A stretch of DNA of 47,633 nt, taken from positions 1 through 47,633 of the IMG/VR virus record IMGVR_UViG_3300046804_004793. One strand, written 5' to 3'. Under the pieces are notes generated by a model. That model was not told the origin of the DNA. It saw only the letters and a list, made by a program, of their open reading frames with translations, and made no database searches. Origin of the DNA: a virus. Shown here piece after piece: positions 9,474-17,618 of this stretch (position 1 is the stretch's first letter; each line of letters opens with the position of its first letter). A program made the translations under genes and the position numbers.

Positions 9474-9707
9474 ATGAGTGATAAACAATATACTATTGCA
9501 GATATGATTGGTGCTGTTAGAGATAATAGCCCAAGTGATTTTCAGACAGCATTTGATGCAATAATTGTGCAGAACATTGCTGATCGAGTAGAGGCTGAGA
9601 AAAAAGTTGTCGCTCAACAATATTTAAACGCCGAAGAGGAATCTTCGGAAGAAAACGAGGAAACATCTGATGAAAACTCTGAAGCAAGTGCTGGAAGCGA
9701 AGTCTGA
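9474..9707 (+). CDS. 67: Prohead core protein, gp67-like
   Basis: Small acidic protein of 77 residues between portal and protease genes, matching the position and size of T4 gp67 (80 residues). Residues 1-50 (YTIADMIGAVRDNSPSDFQTAFDAIIVQNIADRVEAEKK) are helical. The tail is almost entirely Glu/Ser/Asp, as in gp67, which is cut to small peptides by gp21 during head maturation. The ATG at 9474 is chosen over an upstream in-frame TTG because GGAG lies seven bases before it. Its end overlaps the next gene by 38 bases. The assignment rests on position, charge and the SDFQTAF core. Confidence 0.7.
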   Translation: MSDKQYTIADMIGAVRDNSPSDFQTAFDAIIVQNIADRVEAEKKVVAQQYLNAEEESSEENEETSDENSEASAGSEV

Positions 9708-10755
9708 TAAACCAGAACCAACATCACCAATCGAACCTGACTCGATAACAGCTCTCGTTCCAAAAACAAAGGACGAGAAACGTTTTATGGATAAGCACGT
9801 TGTGCAAAAGGTTGCTGACCGTAACGGCAACGGTGATGATGTTTTCAGAGCGTCAAACATTAACTATAGCGATCGTACCCCAACTCGTCATGGATATAAC
9901 CCACAAGAAGATCAAAAAGTATACGAAGAAAAAGGTATGAAAACGCTGGTACAAATTCTTGGTGAAAAACATCTTTCACCAGCAGAAAAAAAGAAACGCG
10001 AAGAAATTGCGCAAGCAATGGAGCGTGATAATCCAGGAATGGACAAATCAAAAAAAATGGCAATTGCCACAGCACAGGCTAAGAAAGTTGCAGAAGAAGT
10101 ATTAGACGAGAGGTTAAAAACAACTCACGAAGATCCTCTTGTAACAGTACATGACAAAAATGGTTTACACACTCATGCAAATTTGTCTGTGGCAAATAAT
10201 ATATTTGGTACCAAAGTAAAACATACAGATATTCACGCTGGTAAAGTAAAAGCTAAAAACAGAGAGGGCGGTGAATTGACATTTGCTATCTCTAAACACC
10301 ATGCTGCAGCTCTGAAAGAAGACGTAGAGCTTAACGAAGCAGCACGCCATGATCAATATGCAACATATCATGCTGGTGTAAAGGATATGTTGAAAAAGAT
10401 TGGCGCACACGTAGATGCACATAAAGAAGCTGCAATGGCACCTACCGAGTGGAATAAGGAAAAAGGTGGCAACATGCACTCCGGTCATGTATATGCTATG
10501 AAAAATTTACATCGTACATTGCAAGACATGCATGACGGGTTGCAGCAAGACGTTGAATATGCACAACCTCCAAAACCAATTAAAATGAAAGAAGAGGTTG
10601 ACTTGTTTGAATGTTTTAACGATAGCGTACGTGAACAGGTGAGACAAGTATTTGATCTACTTGACGACACAAACAAGCAAACAATGATTGAAATGATTGA
10701 ATCAGAAGAATACGACTCGGTTGTTGAAATTGTTCAGGAGGTGTTAAATGCCTGA
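9670..10755 (+). CDS. Probable prohead core / internal head protein (unrecognised family)
   Basis: Charged protein of 361 residues in the slot of T4 gp68, but more than twice that length, so equivalence is uncertain. It contains two copies of a short motif: MKTLKQVLEAK at residue 1 and MKTLVQILGEK at residue 90. The region at 103-143 (SPAEKKKREEIAQAME...MAIATAQAKKVAEE) is Lys/Ala/Glu-rich. A His-rich stretch (HDKNGLHTHANL, KHTDIHAGK) and a helical acidic C-terminus follow. LNE-A at 221-224 fits the T4 prohead protease rule (Leu/Ile-X-Glu before Ala/Gly/Ser), so it may be a gp21 substrate. It starts inside gp67 with GAGGAAA upstream and overlaps the next gene by eight bases. Confidence 0.6.
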   Translation: MKTLKQVLEAKSDKPEPTSPIEPDSITALVPKTKDEKRFMDKHVVQKVADRNGNGDDVFRASNINYSDRTPTRHGYNPQEDQKVYEEKGMKTLVQILGEKHLSPAEKKKREEIAQAMERDNPGMDKSKKMAIATAQAKKVAEEVLDERLKTTHEDPLVTVHDKNGLHTHANLSVANNIFGTKVKHTDIHAGKVKAKNREGGELTFAISKHHAAALKEDVELNEAARHDQYATYHAGVKDMLKKIGAHVDAHKEAAMAPTEWNKEKGGNMHSGHVYAMKNLHRTLQDMHDGLQQDVEYAQPPKPIKMKEEVDLFECFNDSVREQVRQVFDLLDDTNKQTMIEMIESEEYDSVVEIVQEVLNA

Positions 10756-11014
10756 TTTTGTCAAACTAAGAGGAACGACCGTCGGTCTGACAACAACGGC
10801 TAATGCTGTTGCAAATTCAACGTGTGTTCGTATTGTTCACACGGGTGGTGGTTCAACAGCTCGTATCCTTACACAAGCGTATGCAAACGGCACAACCTTT
10901 GCAAACACATACATCGCGCCTAACGACACGCTGTATTTGTTTAAAGGTGCAACGGACACGCTAAAGGTTGATACGGGTACAGATGTATATGCAACACCCG
11001 TCGCAATAAGCTGA
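10748..11014 (+). CDS. Small conserved-looking head-region protein, function unknown
   Basis: Protein of 88 residues, rich in Thr, Ala and Asn, predicted all-beta (VRIVHTGGGSTARILTQ, TYIAPNDTLYLFKGATDTLKVD). The GGG turn and the short alternating strands suggest a small beta sandwich, as in head decoration proteins, but no family is recognised. A strong CAGGAGGTG site precedes the ATG, which overlaps the upstream gene. Its position between the core protein and protease genes implies a structural or assembly role by context only. Confidence 0.55.
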   Translation: MPDFVKLRGTTVGLTTTANAVANSTCVRIVHTGGGSTARILTQAYANGTTFANTYIAPNDTLYLFKGATDTLKVDTGTDVYATPVAIS

Positions 11015-11022
11015 GGACTAGC

Positions 11023-11682
11023 ATGAAATTAATTACCGAATTAAATGAAGAGGTAAAGTACCTCGTTGAAGATCGTGAAGGAAAAAAACATTTCTTCATC
11101 GAAGGTATTATTATGCAAGGCAACATACAGAACCGCAATGGCCGCATGTACCGTATTGAAACGCTCGAACGCGAAGCAAAGCGCTACAACGAGGAGTATG
11201 TTACGAAGAATCGCGCCTATGGAGAACTTGGTCACCCATCGGGACCAACAATTAATCTCGAACGTGCTTGTATTATGTTTAAGAATCTTCGTCGTGAGGA
11301 TACAAACATTGTTGGCAAAGCAAAGGTGCTCGATACACCAATGGGTCAGATTGTCAAGGGATTAATTAACGAAGGTGCTTCGCTTGGTATTTCATCACGA
11401 GGCATGGGCAGCATTGCTAAAAACAAAGACGGTATCATGGAAGTCCAGGATGATTTTTATCTAGCGACTGCTGGTGATATTGTTGCTGATCCTTCCGCGC
11501 CAGATGCTTTTGTTCGTGGCATTATGGAAGGTGTAGAATGGGTGTGGGATAACGGTCTCCTTAAGGCTCAAAAAATCGAGCAGTACAAGGAAGAAATTAA
11601 CCGTGGTGCTCGCCAAAGAATTTCTGAAGAAACAGCAATTAATGTTTTTCAAAAATTCTTAACAGATCTATCGAAAAGTTAA
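11023..11682 (+). CDS. 21: Prohead core protease gp21
   Basis: Maturation protease of 219 residues (T4 gp21 is 212; peptidase family S77). It digests the scaffold and trims gp23 and other head proteins after Leu/Ile-X-Glu. The catalytic His is in YGELGHPSGP (His71) and the nucleophile Ser in LGISSRG (Ser124 or 125). The NGRMYRIETLEREAKRYNEEYV segment is typical of the family. The C-terminal 40 residues are helical and may be removed on self-activation, as in T4. The gene lies eight bases after its neighbour and is followed by the gp22 late promoter. Confidence 0.93.
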   Translation: MKLITELNEEVKYLVEDREGKKHFFIEGIIMQGNIQNRNGRMYRIETLEREAKRYNEEYVTKNRAYGELGHPSGPTINLERACIMFKNLRREDTNIVGKAKVLDTPMGQIVKGLINEGASLGISSRGMGSIAKNKDGIMEVQDDFYLATAGDIVADPSAPDAFVRGIMEGVEWVWDNGLLKAQKIEQYKEEINRGARQRISEETAINVFQKFLTDLSKS

Positions 11683-11685
11683 TTT

Positions 11686-11693
11686 TATAAATA
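11686..11693 (+). promoter_or_regulatory. T4-type late promoter (TATAAATA) before gp22
   Basis: Perfect TATAAATA in the 31-base gap between gp21 and gp22. A second overlapping ATAAATAAA follows, then AAAAGGAG and the gp22 ATG. Confidence 0.75.
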
Positions 11694-11713
11694 AATAAAA
11701 AAAGGAGCTTTAC

Positions 11714-12739
11714 ATGACCGTTAAAAAGACACAACTGGACGAAAAGATCCAAACCGGTGGCGGTGCTACTGGTGTTGCGCACACAGCAGACCCTGTCGAT
11801 AAAAATGCAACACTGCCTGCATCACATTTGGGTAATGGTGAGTCCATGAATAAGATTGCTTCCGTAACGCCTGGTCAAGGCGAAGAAGAGACAAGTTCAG
11901 AAAACAACACAAAGCCAACATCTACAGCAGCTGCAAGTAATAAAGCATCTGTAGATACAAAGGGTAGCGCAGCTGCTCCTGGCCAATCGTATTCTTTCAC
12001 ACCTAACGCTGTTAGAGAGGACGTTGAGGCAATGTTTGCTGGATCGGAGTTGTCTGAAGAATTTAAAGAAAAAGCTACTGTAATTTTTGAGGCTGCTGTT
12101 ACCGCAAAAGTAAACGAAATAACAGAACAGCTTGAGGAACAGTACAACACAGCTCTTGCAGAAGAAACAGTCCGTATTGAAGCAGAGCTAACAGATGGTA
12201 TTACAAAATACATGGAATATGTTGCTGAGCAGTGGCTCGAGCAGAATAAGGTTGCTGTTCAAGCTTCGCTGAAGTCTGAACTAACAGAAAACTTTATCGC
12301 TGATCTCAAGAATTTGTTCGAACAACATTACATTTCTATCCCTGAGGATAAGTTCGACGCAGTCGAAGCTATGCAGGAAGAAATGGCCGAGTTGCAACAA
12401 CGCCTCGACAGTGTCATGGAAGAGAACATGACGTTGAAGTCTGAAGTGGCTGAGTCTGCACGCGCAAATATTCTTGCTGATGTTGCTGAAGGTCTTGCTG
12501 CTACACAAGCAGAAAAGCTGACAGCCCTTGCAGAAGGTGTTGAGTTTGATACGGCAGAAAACTTCCGCAAGAAGTTGGAGATTGTGAAAGATAATTATTT
12601 CCCAACAGATAAGCCTAAGTCAAACGCAAAAGCACTGATGGAAGAAGTGCAAGAAGAGACCGATCAGAAAGCATCAGCTCCTGCAAATAGTCCTGTGTCG
12701 TTCTACGCACAAGCTATTTCCAGAACGGTTAAAAAATAA
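11714..12739 (+). CDS. 22: Prohead scaffold protein gp22
   Basis: Major scaffold protein of 341 residues (T4 gp22 is 269). The N-terminal 95 residues are Gly/Ala/Thr/Ser-rich and low complexity. Residues about 100-260 form a long Glu/Ala/Leu-rich coiled coil (AVTAKVNEITEQLEEQYNTALAEE, EMAELQQRLDSVMEENMTLKSEV). The C-terminus ends in VSFYAQAISRTVKK, the conserved end of gp22 that contacts gp23. It acts as the internal prohead core and is degraded by gp21. It is flanked by late promoters on both sides. The extra N-terminal region is longer than in T4. Confidence 0.88.
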   Translation: MTVKKTQLDEKIQTGGGATGVAHTADPVDKNATLPASHLGNGESMNKIASVTPGQGEEETSSENNTKPTSTAAASNKASVDTKGSAAAPGQSYSFTPNAVREDVEAMFAGSELSEEFKEKATVIFEAAVTAKVNEITEQLEEQYNTALAEETVRIEAELTDGITKYMEYVAEQWLEQNKVAVQASLKSELTENFIADLKNLFEQHYISIPEDKFDAVEAMQEEMAELQQRLDSVMEENMTLKSEVAESARANILADVAEGLAATQAEKLTALAEGVEFDTAENFRKKLEIVKDNYFPTDKPKSNAKALMEEVQEETDQKASAPANSPVSFYAQAISRTVKK

Positions 12740-12743
12740 TTCT

Positions 12744-12751
12744 TATAAATA
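12744..12751 (+). promoter_or_regulatory. T4-type late promoter (TATAAATA) before gp23
   Basis: Perfect TATAAATA 43 bases upstream of the major capsid ATG, followed by GAAGGGGATAG as the ribosome site. It fits the highest-expressed late gene. Confidence 0.8.
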
Positions 12752-12793
12752 ATTTTAAATCCAATTTAACTACCACAGAAGGGGATAGAGAAA

Positions 12794-14152
12794 ATGCACC
12801 TTAATGAAGAAATTCAACAAAAGTGGGCTCCTGTACTGAACCACGAAGATCTTCCAAAGATCGAAAGCTCTCACAAGCGTTCAGTTGTTGCTCAATTACT
12901 CGAGAACACAGAGAAGGCTTTGATGGAAGCTGCTGGCCAGGCACCTGGTAGCCAGTTCCTATCTGAGTCTCCAGTTCCTGTCAACAACGGTGTTGCTGGC
13001 GGTGCTGGCTCCTATGCAACGTTCGATCCTGTGCTTATCAGCCTGGTTCGTCGTGCAATGCCTAACCTGATTGCTTATGACATCTGCGGCGTTCAGCCAA
13101 TGACAGGTCCTACAGGTTTGATTTTTGCTCTGCGTTCGCAATACGCAAATACAACAAACAACCAAGTTGCAGAAACATTCTACAACGAAGTTAACACAGA
13201 GTTCTCGTCTGTTACATCAGGCGCTAACACTCTCGGTCAAAAGCACGTTGGTAACGTTCCTGGTACATCTGCAGGCGGCTATGCTAACCTTGCTGCAAAC
13301 GGCGTCTACAACTTTGGTTCAGGCATGTCCACAGCACAGGCTGAAGCGCTTGGTACAACAAGCAACACAGCTTTCCCACAAATGGGCTTCACAATTGACA
13401 AAGTCACCGTCACAGCAAAGAGCCGTGCTCTAAAAGCTGAGTACACAATGGAAATGGCACAAGACCTGAAGGCAATTCACGGTCTGGATGCTGAAACAGA
13501 ACTCAGCAACATTCTGACAGGTGAAATTCTTGCAGAAATTAACCGTGAAGTTGTTCGCACAATCAACGTCACAGCTGCACAAGGCTGCGAGTCTGGTCAA
13601 ACAACGACAGCTGGTGTATTCGATCTTGACGTCGATGCAAACGGTCGTTGGTCTGTTGAAAAGTTCAAGGGTCTAATGTTCCAAATCGAACGTGAAGCTA
13701 ACGCAATTGCAAAAGCAACACGTCGTGGTAAGGGTAACATCATCATCTGTTCTTCGGACGTAGCTTCCGCTCTGCAGATGGCTGGTGTTCTCGATTACAC
13801 ACCTGCTCTCAACAGTAACAACCTCCAAGTTGACGATACAGGCAACACGTTTGCTGGTGTTCTCAACGGCCGTATGCGTGTCTACATCGACCCATATGCT
13901 GGTGGCAACTATATGACAGTTGGCTACAAAGGTTCTAGCGCATTTGATGCTGGTCTCTTCTACTGCCCATACGTTCCGCTCCAAATGGTTCGTGCTGTTG
14001 ATCAAGACAGCTTCGCACCTAAGATCGGTTTCAAGACCCGTTACGGCATGGTTGCAAACCCATTCGCAGAAGGTCTTACAAAAGGAGCCGGTGCTCTCAC
14101 AAAAGATAGTAACGTCTACTATCGTCGCGTTATCGTTGCTAACTTGCTGTAA
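12794..14152 (+). CDS. 23: Major capsid protein gp23
   Basis: HK97-fold major head subunit of 452 residues. Diagnostic stretches include VRRAMPNLIAYDICGVQPMTGPTGLIFALR, KSRALKAEYTMEMAQDLKAIHGLDAE and the C-terminal FKTRYGMVANPFAEG. The pro-region carries two possible gp21 sites: Leu-Met-Glu45 before Ala, and Phe-Leu-Ser-Glu58 before Ser. The second aligns with the known T4 cut (FLTE before A). The predicted mature protein starts near Ser59. It has its own late promoter upstream and a strong terminator 35 bases downstream. Confidence 0.97.
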   Translation: MHLNEEIQQKWAPVLNHEDLPKIESSHKRSVVAQLLENTEKALMEAAGQAPGSQFLSESPVPVNNGVAGGAGSYATFDPVLISLVRRAMPNLIAYDICGVQPMTGPTGLIFALRSQYANTTNNQVAETFYNEVNTEFSSVTSGANTLGQKHVGNVPGTSAGGYANLAANGVYNFGSGMSTAQAEALGTTSNTAFPQMGFTIDKVTVTAKSRALKAEYTMEMAQDLKAIHGLDAETELSNILTGEILAEINREVVRTINVTAAQGCESGQTTTAGVFDLDVDANGRWSVEKFKGLMFQIEREANAIAKATRRGKGNIIICSSDVASALQMAGVLDYTPALNSNNLQVDDTGNTFAGVLNGRMRVYIDPYAGGNYMTVGYKGSSAFDAGLFYCPYVPLQMVRAVDQDSFAPKIGFKTRYGMVANPFAEGLTKGAGALTKDSNVYYRRVIVANLL

Positions 14153-14186
14153 TACTACAACTATAAAAGCAAAGTTACGATACTTC

Positions 14187-14212
14187 AAGGGGATCTTCGG
14201 ATCCCCTTTTTT
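14187..14212 (+). terminator. Rho-independent terminator after gp23
   Basis: Nine-base-pair stem (AAGGGGATC/GATCCCCTT) closed by a UUCG tetraloop and followed by a TTTT run. This is a classic intrinsic terminator ending the capsid transcript. Confidence 0.9.
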
Positions 14213-14216
14213 ATTG

Positions 14217-14224
14217 GATAAATA
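14217..14224 (+). promoter_or_regulatory. T4-type late promoter (GATAAATA) before gp3
   Basis: GATAAATA directly after the gp23 terminator and 18 bases before the gp3-like ATG. It would restart transcription downstream of the terminator. Confidence 0.6.
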
Positions 14225-14242
14225 TATGAGTGAGGAACCCAT

Positions 14243-14767
14243 ATGAGCATATTAGACACTCAATCATCTAACCCATCATTTCTTTCACCTCTTGGTTTTA
14301 GCTTACAGATCAAGAAGTGTCCTAATGTTAACTTCTTTGTTCAAGAGGTATCGATACCGAGTGTGTCGCTTGGTACCGCTGATGCAGAGACACCATTCAC
14401 AAAAATCCCGTTTCCCGGAACGCGATTAACATACGGCAATCTTCTCGTTACGTTCAAGGTCGATGAGGATATGAAAAACTACCTCGAAATCTACGCATGG
14501 TTGCGTGCGATTGGTTTCCCGGATAACTTTGCACAATATAACAACATTGCTGGTGTCAATCTCACAACGGGTGAAGGAGTCTTTTCAGACATATCTCTCC
14601 TAGTTATGACCAGTGCAATGAATCCAAACATGCAAATAAACTTTTATGATTGCTTCCCTGTTGACCTTTCCGAACTAAAGTTTGATAGTACATCTGCTGA
14701 TGTTGCATACTTAACAGCTACGGTAGCTTTTGCAAATCGACGATTTGACATTGAAACAATAACATAA
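14243..14767 (+). CDS. 3: Tail completion and sheath stabiliser, gp3-like
   Basis: Protein of 174 residues (T4 gp3 is 176) located between gp23 and uvsY, the position of gene 3 in T4-like cyanophages. The sequence (NPSFLSPLGFSLQIKKCPNVNFFVQEVSIPSVSLG, then TRLTYGNLLVTFKVDEDMKNYLEIYAWLRAIGFP) has the beta-rich pattern shared by tail-tube-fold proteins. It could therefore also be described as a tube or tube-initiator (gp19/gp54-type) relative. In T4, gp3 caps the last tube ring. It has GAGGA before the ATG and a late promoter. Confidence 0.7.
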   Translation: MSILDTQSSNPSFLSPLGFSLQIKKCPNVNFFVQEVSIPSVSLGTADAETPFTKIPFPGTRLTYGNLLVTFKVDEDMKNYLEIYAWLRAIGFPDNFAQYNNIAGVNLTTGEGVFSDISLLVMTSAMNPNMQINFYDCFPVDLSELKFDSTSADVAYLTATVAFANRRFDIETIT

Positions 14768-14771
14768 TGAA

Positions 14772-15206
14772 ATGAAAATTGATGATATTATGGAGTCTTG
14801 GTATAAAGACTCAAAGATTGATAGTACAGAACTTGGTGCAGAAAGTCTTCGTACTCCCATGTTGCATCACAAGTATTATAAAATAATGGTAGAAGAAGCT
14901 CTATTATTGAAGAAGTATGAGTACGACTATAAAAATATGTACAAGCTAAAGCATGAATACTACATGGGTATTTTAGACGAAGAGACTCTTAGGCAGCAAC
15001 AGTGGGATCCTAACCCACTAAAAATCCTCAAACAAGATCTACCTACATATATTGACAGTGATAATGATTTACAAACTGTACAAATCAAAATTGATATACA
15101 AAAACAAAAGCTCTCATTTCTAGAATCTGTAATTAAGACAATTTCAAATCGTGGTTTTATGATAAAGAATGCAATTGATTGGGAGCGCTTTAAGGTTGGT
15201 GGATGA
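14772..15206 (+). CDS. uvsY: Recombination mediator UvsY
   Basis: UvsY-like protein of 144 residues (T4 UvsY is 137). It loads UvsX recombinase onto gp32-covered single-stranded DNA. The protein is highly charged and helical, with the family-like KYYKIMVEEALLLKKYEYDYKNMYKLKHEYYMG segment and C-terminal FMIKNAIDWERFKVGG. It lies four bases after gp3 and overlaps uvsW by four bases, the conserved marine T4-like order. The ribosome site is weak, so coupling with gp3 is likely. Confidence 0.88.
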   Translation: MKIDDIMESWYKDSKIDSTELGAESLRTPMLHHKYYKIMVEEALLLKKYEYDYKNMYKLKHEYYMGILDEETLRQQQWDPNPLKILKQDLPTYIDSDNDLQTVQIKIDIQKQKLSFLESVIKTISNRGFMIKNAIDWERFKVGG

Positions 15207-16675
15207 CAGAAACAATACGTGTAACAAAATTTAATGATGTATTCATTAAGTTACACTGTGAACCAAGTGTTGCGTTTGAGTTAGGCGAGTACTTTACATT
15301 TACAGTACCGGGCGCACGTTTTTCTCCCGCATATAAAAACAAAATGTGGGATGGTAAAATTCGTCTTTTTCATTTAATGCGGCAGACATTATACGTAGGG
15401 TTGCTTGATAAGGTCAAGCAATTTGCCTTAGATAGAGGATACCACCTTGAATATCACAAGTTGAGTGACTTTGGTGAAGACGTTTTTCCTCTTGCTGCCG
15501 CTCAGCAGCACGTACAAGATTGTGAGCTTACTCTTATCCCACGTGATTATCAGTATGAAGCGTTTGTACACGCAATCCGTAAAAAGAGAGCTGTTCTTAT
15601 ATCTCCAACAGCATCTGGTAAGTCATTAATAATATATCTCATTGCAACATACCTTATTGGGAAAAAAATATTAATCATTGTTCCTACAACAGGTCTTGTA
15701 CATCAAATGGCTAGCGACTTTGTTGATTATGGTTGTCCTCCAGAATTAATACATAAAATATTTTCCGGTCAAGATAAAGATACGGATGCACATATTACAG
15801 TAACCACTTGGCAAAGCATTTACCAATTACCCCGTGAGTGGTTTGATCAGTTTGGGTGTGTCATAGGTGATGAAGCACACACATTTAAAGCCAAGTGTTT
15901 GGTTAAGATAATGGAAAACCTTATTAAGTGTGAATACAGGTTTGGATTTACTGGTACGCTTGATGGCACGCTTACAAACAAATTAGTACTAGAGGGGTTG
16001 TTTGGTCCGGTAAAAGTAGTGACTACGACCGCACATCTAATGGAGCAAAAGACAGTTGCTCATATGAATATTAAGGCAATTGTTCTTTCTTATCCTGATC
16101 ATAAAAGACAGCTGTTTACTAATAGAAAACCAAAGCCCACGTACAAAGATGAGTTATTGTTTTTGCTGCGCAATAAATCACGCAATACGTTTATAGCAAA
16201 ATTAGTTTCCTCATTGCAAAAAAACACATTGCTGTTGTTTAATAACATTGATCATGGTAAGATGCTACAGCAATTAATTCAAAACGAAGTGCCGGAAAGA
16301 GAAGTGTTTTTTGTTTACGGTGGTGTCGAGGGCGAAGAAAGAGAAGAAATTCGCAAGTATGTTGAACAAAACAACAACGTAATAGTTGTTGCTTCCTACA
16401 AAACGTTTGCTACCGGCACTAATATTAAAAACCTACATAATGTAGTGTTTGGAAGTCCTAGTAAATCACGCATTCGCGTTCTCCAGTCAATTGGTAGAGG
16501 ATTGCGAACAAGTAACGAAAAGACGGAAGCTATTCTTTATGATATTGCTGACGATCTATCGTGGAAGTCGTATCGCAACCACACTATTAAACATTTTACA
16601 GAGAGAATACAGATGTATAATCAAGAAAAGTTTGATTATAAAACATACACTGTTCAACTAAAGGAGGACGCATGA
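15203..16675 (+). CDS. uvsW: Recombination helicase UvsW
   Basis: Superfamily 2 helicase of 490 residues (T4 UvsW is 503). It unwinds branched DNA and R-loops and switches replication from origins to recombination. The N-terminal double-strand-DNA-binding domain (FTVPGARFSPAYKNKMWDGKIRLF) is typical. Helicase motif I SPTASGKS lies at 134-141 and motif II GDEAH at 222-226. The FTGTLDG motif III follows, and motif VI QSIGRGLR is present near the end. It overlaps uvsY and the next gene by four bases each. Confidence 0.95.
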   Translation: MTETIRVTKFNDVFIKLHCEPSVAFELGEYFTFTVPGARFSPAYKNKMWDGKIRLFHLMRQTLYVGLLDKVKQFALDRGYHLEYHKLSDFGEDVFPLAAAQQHVQDCELTLIPRDYQYEAFVHAIRKKRAVLISPTASGKSLIIYLIATYLIGKKILIIVPTTGLVHQMASDFVDYGCPPELIHKIFSGQDKDTDAHITVTTWQSIYQLPREWFDQFGCVIGDEAHTFKAKCLVKIMENLIKCEYRFGFTGTLDGTLTNKLVLEGLFGPVKVVTTTAHLMEQKTVAHMNIKAIVLSYPDHKRQLFTNRKPKPTYKDELLFLLRNKSRNTFIAKLVSSLQKNTLLLFNNIDHGKMLQQLIQNEVPEREVFFVYGGVEGEEREEIRKYVEQNNNVIVVASYKTFATGTNIKNLHNVVFGSPSKSRIRVLQSIGRGLRTSNEKTEAILYDIADDLSWKSYRNHTIKHFTERIQMYNQEKFDYKTYTVQLKEDA

Positions 16676-17061
16676 TTGTAATTTTAAAACTCGTTAGTGG
16701 AGCAGAAGTCGTCGGTAGAATAATAGACTCAAATTCTACGCACGTAACTGTTGACAAACCACTGCAAATCAATTATCGTTACTTTGTTGGATCTGCACCG
16801 ACTGCTTCTTTTATTAGATATTGTTTGTTTGGTAGCGATGAAACAACAACACTTAGTTTTGATCACATTATTTCTCAACACTCAGTAAGAGCTGCTTTTT
16901 CTAAAATTTATGAGGATAATGCTGAGTATTATTACGGAGAGCATCAGCAAAATATTGATAGGGAGTTGGAAAGCGTAGCAGCAGACCAACAATCCGCTCG
17001 CGACGAGCACTTAAAAAAATTGCTTGAAATGATGCCAGTTGACGGAGCACCGATAAATTGA
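16672..17061 (+). CDS. Sm-like (LSm-type) phage protein, function unknown
   Basis: Protein of 129 residues. Residues 1-70 have the pattern of a small Sm-like beta barrel (VILKLVSGAEVVGRIIDSNSTHVTVDKPLQI), seen in a conserved hypothetical protein next to gp55 in T4-like cyanophages. The C-terminal half is an acidic helix (EHQQNIDRELESVAADQQSARDEHLKKLLEMMP). A strong AAGGAGG site precedes the ATG. It overlaps uvsW by ATGA and gp55 by TTGA. An RNA-binding or late-transcription role is only a guess from fold and position. Confidence 0.6.
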   Translation: MIVILKLVSGAEVVGRIIDSNSTHVTVDKPLQINYRYFVGSAPTASFIRYCLFGSDETTTLSFDHIISQHSVRAAFSKIYEDNAEYYYGEHQQNIDRELESVAADQQSARDEHLKKLLEMMPVDGAPIN

Positions 17062-17618
17062 CAACACATTATGTAGACAATAAACAACTATATGCAGTAA
17101 TCGTTGAATATAAAAACCAATTTGAGTTAGCTGAATTACACAATCAAGATCCACCACCAATACCTAATTACGTGGGTGAGTGTATTTTACAAATTGCAAA
17201 GCGTCTTTCAACCAAACCAAACTTTATAAACTATTCATACCGTGAGGAAATGATTAGTGATGGTATAGAAAACTGTATATCGTATTTTAACAACTTTGAT
17301 CCAAGCAAATCAGATAATCCTTTTGCTTACTTTACACAAATTATATACTACGCTTTCCTTAGGCGCATACAAAAAGAAAAAAAACAAGTGTATATTAAAC
17401 ACAAGACGGCAGAGAATAGCATGGTGTTTAATGAGCTTGTCGAAATGGATGAAAACGATCTTCCATTTGCTGTAAGTGATTTTGATAGTGAAAACGTTTC
17501 TGACTTTATTAAAGCGTTTGAAGATAACATGAATAAGAAAAAAATCAAACGTAGAAAAGGGCTGGAAGTGTTCTTAGAAGAAGAAGAGGCTCCAGATGAA
17601 GATAGCTTTACTCGGTGA
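17058..17618 (+). CDS. 55: Late-transcription sigma factor gp55, TTG start
   Basis: gp55-like sigma factor of 186 residues (T4 is 185). It directs host RNA polymerase to TATAAATA late promoters together with the sliding clamp gp45. The sigma-region-2-like core is clear: ILQIAKRLSTKPNFINYSYREEMISDGIENCISYFNNFDP, then NPFAYFTQIIYYAFLRRIQKEKKQ. A C-terminal EVFLEEE clamp-binding-like tail (hydrophobic plus acidic) is present near residue 175. The TTG at 17058 overlaps the previous stop as TTGA. Its product is the reader of the late boxes listed in this window. Confidence 0.92.
   Translation: MTTHYVDNKQLYAVIVEYKNQFELAELHNQDPPPIPNYVGECILQIAKRLSTKPNFINYSYREEMISDGIENCISYFNNFDPSKSDNPFAYFTQIIYYAFLRRIQKEKKQVYIKHKTAENSMVFNELVEMDENDLPFAVSDFDSENVSDFIKAFEDNMNKKKIKRRKGLEVFLEEEEAPDEDSFTR

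Noticed and set aside
13673-14242. Long minus-strand open frame of 189 codons opposite gp23
   Set aside because: It lies entirely antisense to the conserved capsid gene, has a Cys/Val/Thr-rich composition typical of codon-bias shadow frames, and has no domain or ribosome site.
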